Below the pieces are notes generated by a model. That model worked only from the letters and a program-made list of their open reading frames with translations. It was not told the origin of the DNA and ran no database searches. 64,000 bases of DNA from Rugamonas sp. A1-17 (GTDB lineage Bacteria > Pseudomonadota > Gammaproteobacteria > Burkholderiales > Burkholderiaceae_D), in NCBI GenBank assembly GCA_025548565.1, contig JAJLPB010000004.1, forward strand, positions 1 to 64,000, in the 5' to 3' direction. Shown piece by piece: positions 35,888-44,881 of this stretch. How positions within the stretch are numbered: position 1 is the stretch's first letter; each line of letters begins with the position of its first letter. Position numbers and translations under genes: made by a program.

Positions 35888-37290
35888 TTGACTTCCTCGC
35901 GCATTGCCGCTCCGTCGTGGGCGACGCCTTTGTACTCGACACGCCCGCCGACATGGCGCCCTTCCTCACCGACTGGCGCGGGCGCTTCACCGGCAAGGCC
36001 TTGGCCGTGCTGCGCCCCGGGTCAGTTGACCAGGTGGCGGCGCTGGTGCGCGCCTGCGCGCAGTGGCGCGTGCCGCTGGTTCCGCAGGGCGGCAACACAG
36101 GGCTGGTGCTAGGGAGCGTGCCGGATGCCGGCGGCGGCGCCGTCGTGCTGTCGCTGGCGCGGCTGAACCAGATCCGCCATGTCGATCCCGTCAACCGCAC
36201 CATGACCGTGGACGCGGGCTGCATCCTCCAGCAGGTGCAGGACGCCGCGGCAGCCGCGGGCTGCCTGTTCCCGCTGTCGCTGGCGGCCGAAGGCAGCTGC
36301 ACCATCGGCGGCAACCTGTCCACCAACGCCGGCGGCACGGCGGTTCTCCGCTACGGCAATACGCGCGAATTGTGCCTTGGGCTGGAAGTCGTCACGCCGC
36401 ACGGCGAGATCTGGAGCGGCCTGCGCGGCCTGCGCAAGGACAATACCGGCTACGACCTGCGCGACCTGTTCATCGGCGCGGAGGGCACGCTGGGCGTCAT
36501 CACCGGCGCGGTGCTCAAGCTTTATCCGCAGCCCAAGGCCAGCATCACCGCGCTGGCGGCGCTGCCCTCGCCCGCCCACGCGCTGCAATTGCTGACTTTA
36601 ATGCAGGACCATTGCGGCTCCAGCCTGACCGGCTTCGAACTGATGTCGCGCTACTGCCTGGGGCTGGTGGCACAGCAGTTCCCGTCGCTGCCCAAGCCGT
36701 TCGCGGCGCCGCATCCGCAGTATGTGCTGCTGGAGCTGTCGAGCAGCGAATCGGAGCGGCACGCGGTCGGCCTGCTGGAACAGGCCATCGGCGCGGCACT
36801 GGAGCGCGACGTCATCAGCGACGCGGTGGTGGCGACTTCGGTGGCGCAATCGGCCGGCCTGTGGCAGCTGCGCGAACACATCCCGCTGGCGCAGGCCAAG
36901 GCCGGCAAGAACATCAAGCACGACATCTCGCTGCCGGTGTCCAGCATCGCCGACTTCATCGCCGCCACCGGCCCCTTGCTGGACGCCGCCTTCCCGGGTT
37001 GCCAGTTGGTGTGCTTCGGCCATCTGGGCGACGGCAACCTGCACTACAACGTCGCGCCGCCGGACGGCATCTCCAACGAGGACTTCCTGCTCAACCAGGA
37101 CAAGGTCAATCGCGTGGTGCATGACAGCGTGGTCGGATTCGGCGGCTCGATCTCGGCGGAACACGGCATCGGCGCGCTTAAGCGCGACGAGCTGGCGCAC
37201 TACAAATCGGCGGTGGAACTGAACATGATGCGGGCCATTAAGGCCGCGCTGGACCCGTTGGGCATCATGAATCCGGGGAAAATCCTGTGA
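35884..37290 (+). CDS. FAD-binding oxidoreductase, GlcD/D-2-hydroxyglutarate dehydrogenase type
   Basis: This 468-aa flavoprotein of the VAO/PCMH family has its FAD domain at residues about 38-215 (PQGGNTGLVLGSVPDAGG, GSCTIGGNLSTNAGG, GAEGTLGVITGAVLKL). The GlcD-type C-terminal domain contains HLGDGNLHYN and HGIGALKRDEL. It oxidises a D-2-hydroxy acid; the exact substrate is unknown. The start overlaps the DUF2069 stop, and the stop overlaps the GTG start of the permease gene. Confidence 0.88.
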   Translation: MIDFLAHCRSVVGDAFVLDTPADMAPFLTDWRGRFTGKALAVLRPGSVDQVAALVRACAQWRVPLVPQGGNTGLVLGSVPDAGGGAVVLSLARLNQIRHVDPVNRTMTVDAGCILQQVQDAAAAAGCLFPLSLAAEGSCTIGGNLSTNAGGTAVLRYGNTRELCLGLEVVTPHGEIWSGLRGLRKDNTGYDLRDLFIGAEGTLGVITGAVLKLYPQPKASITALAALPSPAHALQLLTLMQDHCGSSLTGFELMSRYCLGLVAQQFPSLPKPFAAPHPQYVLLELSSSESERHAVGLLEQAIGAALERDVISDAVVATSVAQSAGLWQLREHIPLAQAKAGKNIKHDISLPVSSIADFIAATGPLLDAAFPGCQLVCFGHLGDGNLHYNVAPPDGISNEDFLLNQDKVNRVVHDSVVGFGGSISAEHGIGALKRDELAHYKSAVELNMMRAIKAALDPLGIMNPGKIL

Positions 37291-39857
37291 GCGGTGCTGC
37301 GATGGGCCGCTTGTCGCGCTGGTTGTTGTTGGGCGAATGGCGCGCGCATCCGCTGCGGGCGCTGGTGGCCATCGCCGCGATCGCGGTCGGCATCTCGCTC
37401 GGTTTCGCCATCCATCTGATCAACGCCGCCGCGTTCAACGAATTCTCGTCCGCCATCAAGGGCCTGTCCGGCGTGGCCGACGTGCAGGTGCGCGGCACCG
37501 AACCGTTCTTCGACGAAGCCATCTACCCCGCGCTGGCGCAGCGCGCCGGCGTGGCGGTGGCGTCGCCGGTGCTGGAGTTCGACGCCTCCGTGCCCGGCCA
37601 GCCCACGGCGCTGAAGATACTCGGCATCGACGCCTTCCGCGCCAGCTTCATCTCGTCCGACCTGGTCGGCGTGCCCTCGGAAGACCACATGATGGACGCG
37701 CTGGCCGACGATGCGCTGTTCCTGTCGCCGGCCGCGCAGCAGTGGCTCAAGCCCGCGGCCGGCGCGCCGCTGACGCTGCAAGTGGGTGTCGGCGAATTGA
37801 AACTGCGGGTGGCCGGTTCGCTGCAACGCGCCCGCGCCGGCCAGCGCATCGGCGTGATGGACCTGGGCGCGGCGCAATGGCGCTTCGAGAAGCTCGGCCA
37901 GCTGTCCCGCATCGACCTCAAACTGCGCGACGGCGTCAATCGCGACGCATTCAAGGCGGAGCTGGAACAGCAACTGGAGCACGATTATCCGGGCCGCTTC
38001 CGCGTCAGCCAGCCGAACGACGAGGACCAGAACAGCCGCAACGAAGGCATGAGCCGCGCCTACCGCGTCAACCTGACCGTGCTGGCTTTGGTCGCGCTGT
38101 TCACCGGCGCCTTCCTGGTGTTCTCCACCCAGGCGCTGTCGGTGATACGCCGCCGCAGCCAGTTCGCGCTGCTGCGCGTGCTGGGCATGGACCGCAATCA
38201 CCTGCTGCGCCAGATCCTGATCGAAGGCCTGAGCCTGGGCGTGGCCGGTTCGGCCATCGGCATCGCCGCCGGCTACGGCATGGCCGCCGCCGCGTTGCAC
38301 TTCATGGGCGCCGACCTGGGCGCCGGATTCTTCTCCGGCGTGCGGCCGCAGGTACAGTTCACGCCCATCGCCGCAGCGGTCTATTTCGCGCTCGGCGTCG
38401 CGGTGGCCTTGCTGGGTTGCGCCGCGCCGGCGCTGGACGCGGCGCGCGCCAAGCCTGCCGTGGCGCTCAAGTCGGGCACCGAGGAGGCGGCGATGTCGCG
38501 GCTGTCCAAGGCCTGGCCGGCGCTGGCCTGCATCGCATTGGCCGCCTTGCTGTCGCAGGCGCCGCCGGTGTTCGAGCTGCCGCTGTTCGGCTACCTGTCG
38601 ATCGCGCTGCTGCTGGTCGGCGCCATCGCGCTGATGCCGCGCCTGGCCGCCATCGTGTTCCGCGTGGCGCACCGACGCTGGAGCGCGGCCACCGCCGGCA
38701 AGCCAGGCGCCTCGCCCGTGGTCACGCTGACGCTGTCGCGCCTCGCCAATGCATCCAGCCAGGCCGGCATCGCGCTGGGCGGCGTGCTGTCCAGCTTCAG
38801 CCTGATGGTGGCGATGGCGATCATGGTCTCCAGCTTCCGCGTGTCGCTGGACGACTGGCTGCAGCACATACTGCCGGCCGATATCTACGTCAGCACCACC
38901 AGCGCCGGCACCACCGCTGGCCTGCGGCCGCAGGAGCAGGCCGCCATCGCCGCCCTGCCCGGCGTCGCCAGCGCCGACTTCCTGCGCATGCGCGGCATCT
39001 CGCTGGCCGCCGCCCGTCCGGCGGTCGTCCTGATGGCGCGCAATGTGGACCCTGCCGATCCTGGCAAATCGCTGGCCATCGTCGGCGCCACTCAGGTACC
39101 CGGCCCCGGCGCTCCGCCACCGGTCTGGATTTCGGAAGCGATGGTCGACTTATACGGCATGAACGTCGGCCAGCGCATCGAACTGCCGCTCAACGGCAAG
39201 CTGCACGCCTTCCAGGTGGCCGGCATCTGGCGCGACTACGCGCGTCCCACCGGCTCGATCCAGATGCGGCTGAGCGACTACCGCGCCATCACCGGCGACA
39301 TGGACGCCAGCAACGTCGCGCTCTGGCTCAAGCCCGGCGCCAAGGCGGCCGACACGGATCGGGCCTTGAAGCGCCTGCCCTTCGCCGCCGCGCTGACAAC
39401 CACCGCGCCGTCCGAGATCCGCTCGATGAGTATGAAGATTTTCGACCGCAGCTTCGCCATCACCTATCTGCTGGAGGCGATCGCCATCGTCATCGGCCTG
39501 TTTGGCGTGGCCGCCACCTTCTCCGCGCAGACGCTGGCGCGCGCCAAGGAGTTCGGCATGCTGCGCCACGTCGGCGTTACGCGGCGGCAGGTCCTGTCCA
39601 TCCTGGCCATCGAAGGCGGCGCCTTGACGGGCCTGGGCATCGTCACCGGTTTCGCACTGGGCTGGGTCATCAGCCTGATATTGGTTTTTGTCGTTAATCC
39701 GCAGTCCTTCCACTGGACCATGCAGCTGCATTTGCCATGGCCTTTGCTGGCCACCGTGGCGGGCCTTCTGCTGGCCGCCGCCGCGCTGACCGCGCTGCTG
39801 GCCGGCCGCCAGTCGCTGTCGGGCGGGCCGATACGCGCAGTCAGGGAGGACTGGTAA
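37287..39857 (+). CDS. FtsX-like ABC permease (AttFG-like), no ATPase neighbour
   Basis: The 856-aa protein carries two FtsX-type permease modules with membrane segments near residues 20-45, 260-385, 430-510 and 735-850, and large periplasmic loops, as in AttFG/lipoprotein-release-type exporters. The start is GTG 37287 with GGGGA upstream and a GTGA overlap with the oxidase. The lipocalin-like AttH gene follows with TAATG overlap. In related operons an ABC ATPase precedes the permease; here that place is taken by the FAD oxidase. Confidence 0.85.
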   Translation: MSGAAMGRLSRWLLLGEWRAHPLRALVAIAAIAVGISLGFAIHLINAAAFNEFSSAIKGLSGVADVQVRGTEPFFDEAIYPALAQRAGVAVASPVLEFDASVPGQPTALKILGIDAFRASFISSDLVGVPSEDHMMDALADDALFLSPAAQQWLKPAAGAPLTLQVGVGELKLRVAGSLQRARAGQRIGVMDLGAAQWRFEKLGQLSRIDLKLRDGVNRDAFKAELEQQLEHDYPGRFRVSQPNDEDQNSRNEGMSRAYRVNLTVLALVALFTGAFLVFSTQALSVIRRRSQFALLRVLGMDRNHLLRQILIEGLSLGVAGSAIGIAAGYGMAAAALHFMGADLGAGFFSGVRPQVQFTPIAAAVYFALGVAVALLGCAAPALDAARAKPAVALKSGTEEAAMSRLSKAWPALACIALAALLSQAPPVFELPLFGYLSIALLLVGAIALMPRLAAIVFRVAHRRWSAATAGKPGASPVVTLTLSRLANASSQAGIALGGVLSSFSLMVAMAIMVSSFRVSLDDWLQHILPADIYVSTTSAGTTAGLRPQEQAAIAALPGVASADFLRMRGISLAAARPAVVLMARNVDPADPGKSLAIVGATQVPGPGAPPPVWISEAMVDLYGMNVGQRIELPLNGKLHAFQVAGIWRDYARPTGSIQMRLSDYRAITGDMDASNVALWLKPGAKAADTDRALKRLPFAAALTTTAPSEIRSMSMKIFDRSFAITYLLEAIAIVIGLFGVAATFSAQTLARAKEFGMLRHVGVTRRQVLSILAIEGGALTGLGIVTGFALGWVISLILVFVVNPQSFHWTMQLHLPWPLLATVAGLLLAAAALTALLAGRQSLSGGPIRAVREDW

Positions 39858-40954
39858 TGAATCCGATCCAACGCGGCGCCGCCGCACTGGCGCTGCTGGC
39901 GGCGCTGGCCGTCCAAACGTCCGTCCATGCGGCGGAGCCGGTGTTCAAGGCGGTGACGCCGCTGGCGCCTGGCGCGTCGCTGAGCTTCCCGGCGGACTTC
40001 GGCGCTCATCCAGACTTCAAGACCGAATGGTGGTACGTCACCGGCTGGCTCGCAAAACCGGACGGCAAGCCGATGGGCTTCCAGGTCACGTTCTTCCGCA
40101 GCGCCACCTCGCACGACCGCGCCAATCCCAGCAAATTCGCGCCCAAGCAGCTGATCATCGGCCACGCGGCCATCTCCGATCCGGCCAACGGCAAGCTGCT
40201 GCACGACGAGCGCAGCGCGCGCGAGGGCTTCGGCCTGTCCTACGCCAAAGTGGGCGACACCGACGTCAAGCTCGAAGACTGGCACATGGCGCGCGCCGCC
40301 GACGGCAGCTACCGGGTCCACCTGGATGCCGCCAGTTTCAAGCTGGATCTGAAACTGGCGCCGTCGCAGCCCGTGCTGCCGCAGGGCGACCGTGGTTATT
40401 CCCGCAAGGGCGCGCAGCTTTCCGACAGCAGCTACTACTACAGCGAACCGCAGCTGACCACCACCGGCACCGTCACCAGCGCAGGCAAGACAATCGCCGT
40501 CACAGGCGCCAGCTGGTTCGACCACGAGTGGTCCACCCAGTACGTCGCCACCGATGCCGCGGGCTGGGACTGGATCGGCGCCAACCTCGCCGACGGCGGC
40601 GCCATGATGGCTTTCCAGATGCGCAGCAAGACAGGTGCTAAACTATGGTCGCACGCGACATGGCGCGATGCATCCGGTAAGATCACGCAGTTTTCCCCGG
40701 ACCAGGTCAGCTTTACCCCGCAACGGCGGTGGCGTTCGCCCCGCACCAATGCCGAGTATCCCGTCTCGACCCAGCTCACCACCGGCAGCACCGTGTGGCA
40801 GGTTATTCCTTTGCAGGATGACCAGGAGCTGGACTCGCGGCGCTCCACCGGCGCGGTGTACTGGGAGGGTGCCGTAACGCTTGAGCGGGACGGTAAGCCG
40901 GCCGGGCGCGCCTACCTGGAGATGACCGGCTATGTGAGGCCGATCAAGTTTTAG
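39857..40954 (+). CDS. AttH-like lipocalin-fold secreted protein (carotenoid 1,2-hydratase family)
   Basis: This 365-aa protein has a signal peptide (cleavage after about residue 24, SVHAAEP) and the CrtC/AttH-type fold. DFKTEWWYVTGWL, FFRSATSH and SWFDHEWSTQ are the conserved motifs. Despite the family name, such proteins usually serve with AttEFG-type permeases in envelope export rather than in carotenoid synthesis. The start overlaps the permease stop by one base and has GGGAGGA upstream. Confidence 0.85.
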   Translation: MNPIQRGAAALALLAALAVQTSVHAAEPVFKAVTPLAPGASLSFPADFGAHPDFKTEWWYVTGWLAKPDGKPMGFQVTFFRSATSHDRANPSKFAPKQLIIGHAAISDPANGKLLHDERSAREGFGLSYAKVGDTDVKLEDWHMARAADGSYRVHLDAASFKLDLKLAPSQPVLPQGDRGYSRKGAQLSDSSYYYSEPQLTTTGTVTSAGKTIAVTGASWFDHEWSTQYVATDAAGWDWIGANLADGGAMMAFQMRSKTGAKLWSHATWRDASGKITQFSPDQVSFTPQRRWRSPRTNAEYPVSTQLTTGSTVWQVIPLQDDQELDSRRSTGAVYWEGAVTLERDGKPAGRAYLEMTGYVRPIKF

Positions 40955-41020
40955 CAGCACCGAACAATTTAGCGACACCTGAATCGTCAACAAAGAATAC
41001 TTACGAACCGCAGCCACACG

Positions 41021-42856
41021 ATGACCAACAGCACCACCGCCAGCACCCCGTCCGCAGCCGCCCCCAACACAGCCAGGGAAGCCAAGAAAGGCAGTCTAGC
41101 CACCCTGCGCGGCCTGACGCCGTTCCTGCTGCCGTACAAACGCCAGTTCCTCATGGCCGGAATCGCGCTGGTGGTGGCCGCGTGCTCCACGCTGGCGATC
41201 CCCGCCGCCTTCAAGCAGATGATCGACCTGGGCTTCGGCGGCTCCGGCGCCAAGAGCATCAAGCACGTCGACCTGGTGTTCCTCGCGCTGTTCGGTGTGG
41301 CCACCGTGCTGGCGCTGGCCACGGCGGCGCGCTTCTACACCGTCTCCTGGCTGGGCGAGCGCGTCACCGCCGACATCCGCAGCGCCGTCTACAACCACGT
41401 CGTCACCCAGAGCCCAGAGTTTTTCGAGACCACGCAAAGCGGCGAGGTCCTGTCGCGCATCACCACCGACACCACGCTGATCCAGGCGGTGGTGGGCACC
41501 AGCATCTCGATGGCGCTGCGTAACGTGCTGCTGTTCATCGGCGGCCTGGTGATGCTGTTCGTGACCAGCGCCAAGCTGTCGGCCATCATCATCGGCCTGC
41601 TGATCCTGACGGTGCTGCCTATCGTGATGTTCGGCCGCCGCGTGCGCAAACTCTCGCGCGATTCGCAGGACCGCATCGCCGACGCCTCCGCCATGGCAGG
41701 CGAAATCCTCAACGCCATGCCGACGGTGCAGGCCTTCACCCACGAGAAAATCGAATCGCAGCGCTTCGGCGCCTCGGTCGAAGGCGCGTTCGGCACCGCC
41801 ATGCGCCGCATCCGCGCCCGCGCGCTGCTGACCATGATCGCCATCGTGCTGGTGTTCGGCACCATCGTGTTCGTGCTGTGGCTGGGCGCGCACGCCGTGC
41901 TGGAAGGCTCGATGACCGGCGGCGACCTCGGACAATTCATCCTGTATGCCTCCATCGTGGCCGGCGCCATCGGCGCCCTGTCCGAGGTGATGGGCGAGGC
42001 GCAGCGCGCCGCCGGCGCCACCGAGCGCCTGCTGGAACTGATGTCGGTCAAGTCGGCCATCCAGTCGCCGGCCCAGCCGCTGGCGCTGCCGCCGCGCGCC
42101 GCCAACGGCGCGGCACTGAGCCTGCACGACGTATCGTTCTCCTATCCTTCGCGTCCCGACACGGCGGCGCTGGGCCACCTGTCGCTGGACATCAAGCCGG
42201 GTGAGACGGTGGCCGTGGTCGGCCCTTCGGGCGCCGGCAAGACCACACTGTTCCAGCTGTTCCTGCGCTTCTACGATCCGCAGAGCGGCAGCATCAAGCT
42301 CGATGGCGTGGACATCACCAGGCTCGATCTGCACACGCTGCGCGACGCCATCGGCATCGTGCCGCAGGACACGGTGATCTTCTCGGCCGACGCGATGGAG
42401 AACATCCGCTACGGCCGCGCCGGCGCCACCGACGCGGAAGTGATCCAGGCCGCCAAGCTGGCCGCCGCCCATGAATTCATCGAGCGCCTGCCGCAGGGTT
42501 ATCAGTCCTTCCTGGGCGAGCGCGGCGTGCGCCTGTCCGGCGGCCAGCGCCAGCGCATCGCGATCGCGCGCGCGCTGCTGAAAAACCCGCCGCTGCTGCT
42601 GCTCGACGAAGCCACCAGCGCGCTGGACGCGGAATCCGAGCGCCTGGTGCAAACGGCGCTGGAGGCGGCGATGGTCGGCCGCACCACCGTCATCATCGCC
42701 CACCGCCTGGCCACCGTGCAGCGCGCCGACCGCATCATCGTGATGGAGGACGGCCGCATCGTCGAAACCGGCACACACGCTTCGCTGGTGGCGCTGGGCG
42801 GCATCTACGCCAACCTGGCGGCGCTGCAATTCCACAACGTCCACGTCGAGCATTAA
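41021..42856 (+). CDS. MsbA-related ABC exporter (fused permease/ATPase)
   Basis: This 611-aa half-transporter has an N-terminal six-helix domain (about 30-325) and a nucleotide-binding domain (about 365-600) with Walker A GPSGAGKTT, Q-loop VPQDTVIF, signature LSGGQRQRIAIARALL, Walker B LLLLDEATSALD and H-loop IAHRLAT. It would work as a homodimer exporting lipid or a hydrophobic compound. A weak hairpin (42872-42888) follows. Confidence 0.9.
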   Translation: MTNSTTASTPSAAAPNTAREAKKGSLATLRGLTPFLLPYKRQFLMAGIALVVAACSTLAIPAAFKQMIDLGFGGSGAKSIKHVDLVFLALFGVATVLALATAARFYTVSWLGERVTADIRSAVYNHVVTQSPEFFETTQSGEVLSRITTDTTLIQAVVGTSISMALRNVLLFIGGLVMLFVTSAKLSAIIIGLLILTVLPIVMFGRRVRKLSRDSQDRIADASAMAGEILNAMPTVQAFTHEKIESQRFGASVEGAFGTAMRRIRARALLTMIAIVLVFGTIVFVLWLGAHAVLEGSMTGGDLGQFILYASIVAGAIGALSEVMGEAQRAAGATERLLELMSVKSAIQSPAQPLALPPRAANGAALSLHDVSFSYPSRPDTAALGHLSLDIKPGETVAVVGPSGAGKTTLFQLFLRFYDPQSGSIKLDGVDITRLDLHTLRDAIGIVPQDTVIFSADAMENIRYGRAGATDAEVIQAAKLAAAHEFIERLPQGYQSFLGERGVRLSGGQRQRIAIARALLKNPPLLLLDEATSALDAESERLVQTALEAAMVGRTTVIIAHRLATVQRADRIIVMEDGRIVETGTHASLVALGGIYANLAALQFHNVHVEH

Positions 42857-42922
42857 TCAAATCATAAGCACGGCCGGCGCCGCCGGCCTTAGCATGCGTT
42901 ATCTTATTTTTAAGGGCGCGCC

Positions 42923-43696
42923 ATGCTGGACCGACTTTTGATCAATATCGAGCACGTCGCGAAAAACTACGTCATCGTGGTCGGCGTATTCGCCACACTG
43001 TGGCTGTGGTGGCGCTACCGGCCCGGCGGCCGTCGGCGCCTGCAAGCCAAGCCGATAAGCATGCCACAGGTCCGCCGCGAAGTGCTGACCTCCATCGTCA
43101 GCATCGTGGTGCTTGGCAGCGTCATCCCGGTGGCTTTTGTGCTGGGCCTCGGCCCGCACACCCATTTCTACCAAAGCGTGCATGCGTATGGCCGCGGATG
43201 GGGTTTTATCGCCGCCATGGTAGTGCTGATGATGGTGATCCAGGACACCTGGTTCTACTGGACGCACCGCCTGATGCACCACCGCCGCCTGTTCCGCTGG
43301 GTGCACCGCACCCACCACCGCTCCACCAACACCGGCCCATGGTCCACCTACTCGATCAGCCCTCTGGAGGCGGTGGTCGACAGCGGCGGCAGCATCGTGA
43401 TCCTGCTGCTGTTGCCGGTCACCTTCTGGTCGCTGTTCATCTTCACCTGGATTAACACGGCCTACGCCGTCTATACGCACCTCGGCTATGAGCTGTTCCC
43501 GCGCTCGATGTCGAAGCACTGGCTGGGCCGCTGGATCAACACCTCCACCGCCCACAACACCCATCACGCGCGGGGACGCTACAACTACAGCTGGTACTTC
43601 CTGTTCTGGGACCGGATGATGGGGACCCTGTCGCCGGACTACGACGAGCAGTATCCCAAAACCGGCTTTTTGGCCCCGGCGGCAAAAAGCCGGTAA
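42923..43696 (+). CDS. Sterol desaturase/fatty acid hydroxylase family protein
   Basis: The 257-aa integral membrane di-iron protein has about four hydrophobic segments. The three histidine clusters are complete: HRLMHH, HRTHHRS and HNTHHARG. It probably hydroxylates a lipid; the substrate is unknown. It precedes the threonine aldolase gene by 24 bases. Confidence 0.9.
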   Translation: MLDRLLINIEHVAKNYVIVVGVFATLWLWWRYRPGGRRRLQAKPISMPQVRREVLTSIVSIVVLGSVIPVAFVLGLGPHTHFYQSVHAYGRGWGFIAAMVVLMMVIQDTWFYWTHRLMHHRRLFRWVHRTHHRSTNTGPWSTYSISPLEAVVDSGGSIVILLLLPVTFWSLFIFTWINTAYAVYTHLGYELFPRSMSKHWLGRWINTSTAHNTHHARGRYNYSWYFLFWDRMMGTLSPDYDEQYPKTGFLAPAAKSR

Positions 43697-43720
43697 CATT
43701 CTCCCTTTCAGGAGAACGCC

Positions 43721-44818
43721 TTGACCGACGCCGAACTGCGCCTCAGCTGCAACACCCACCTTCCCGGACACCGCCAGCCCTCGCCCGCCCAGCTGTTTGC
43801 GGCGATGTCCGCGTGGTGCGAAGCCAACGGCGTCGCGCACGATACCTATGGCACCGGCACGCTGATACAGGACTTCGAGCGGAAGGTCGCGACCTTGCTG
43901 GGCTTTGAATCGGCGCTGTTCTGCATCACCGGCACCATGGCGCAGGCCACCGCGCTGCGCATCGCCTGTTCGGAGCGCGGCAGCCGGCTGGTGGCGCTGC
44001 ATCCGACCTCGCACATCCTGCGCCACGAACGCGGCAACCATCAACTGTTCGACCATTTCCAGGCGCTGCAGATCGGCGACCCGCACCGCCCGTGGACGCT
44101 GGACGAACTCAAAGGCATCCCGGACAAACTGGGCGCGGCCACGCTGGAGCTGCCGATGCGCGAGATCGGCGGCCAGTGCCCGGGCTGGGACGAGCTGGCG
44201 GCCATCAAGGCCTACTGCCGCGAGCAGTCCATCCACCTGCACCTGGACGGCGCGCGCCTACTGGAAACGGCCGCCGCATACGGCCGCGCGGCCGCCGACA
44301 TCGCGGCGGGCTTCGACACCGTCTACCTGTCGCTGTACAAGGGCATAGGCGGGATGGGCGGCGCCATGCTGCTTGGCAGCGCGGCCTTCGTGGCCAAAGC
44401 GCAGGAATGGTTCCGCCGCCAGGGTGGCAATGTCTATCAACGCACGCCGTACGTGGTGGCCGCCGCCATGCAGTTCGACGCCCGGCTGGCGGCGATGCCG
44501 GACTACTTCCGCCGCACGGAGTGGCTGTACGAGGTGCTGCGCGACTACCCGCTGCTGACGCCCAACCCCGCCCGTCCGCAGGCCAGCATGCTGCACCTGC
44601 ACCTGCCGGTCAGCCGCGAACGCGCCAACGAGATCCGCAACCGCATCGCCGAGCAGCATGGCGTGTGGCTGTTCAACGCCGCCAGCCACGCGGCGCTGCC
44701 TGGCCGCAGCTCGGTGGAGCTGTACATCGGCGACAACCTGCTCAACCTGCCGGACGAGCGCGTGCGCGAGATCCTGGCCCTGTGGTCGGCCGCGTTGTCC
44801 AACTCTTTGTCCAACTAA
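43721..44818 (+). CDS. Threonine aldolase-family PLP lyase (TTG start)
   Basis: This 365-aa fold-type I PLP enzyme of the beta-eliminating lyase/L-threonine aldolase group splits threonine-like beta-hydroxy amino acids into glycine and an aldehyde. PLP lysine K207 lies in YLSLYKGIGGMGGAML, and HLHLDGARLLET binds the cofactor. The start is TTG 43721, fixed by CAGGAG eight bases upstream; no ATG or GTG fits the conserved N-terminus. Confidence 0.87.
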   Translation: MTDAELRLSCNTHLPGHRQPSPAQLFAAMSAWCEANGVAHDTYGTGTLIQDFERKVATLLGFESALFCITGTMAQATALRIACSERGSRLVALHPTSHILRHERGNHQLFDHFQALQIGDPHRPWTLDELKGIPDKLGAATLELPMREIGGQCPGWDELAAIKAYCREQSIHLHLDGARLLETAAAYGRAAADIAAGFDTVYLSLYKGIGGMGGAMLLGSAAFVAKAQEWFRRQGGNVYQRTPYVVAAAMQFDARLAAMPDYFRRTEWLYEVLRDYPLLTPNPARPQASMLHLHLPVSRERANEIRNRIAEQHGVWLFNAASHAALPGRSSVELYIGDNLLNLPDERVREILALWSAALSNSLSN

Positions 44819-44881
44819 ATCCTGCACAAGCCGGTGCAACCGGCTACACTGCGCCCTCTTTTCGTTTTACGGCATAACACC

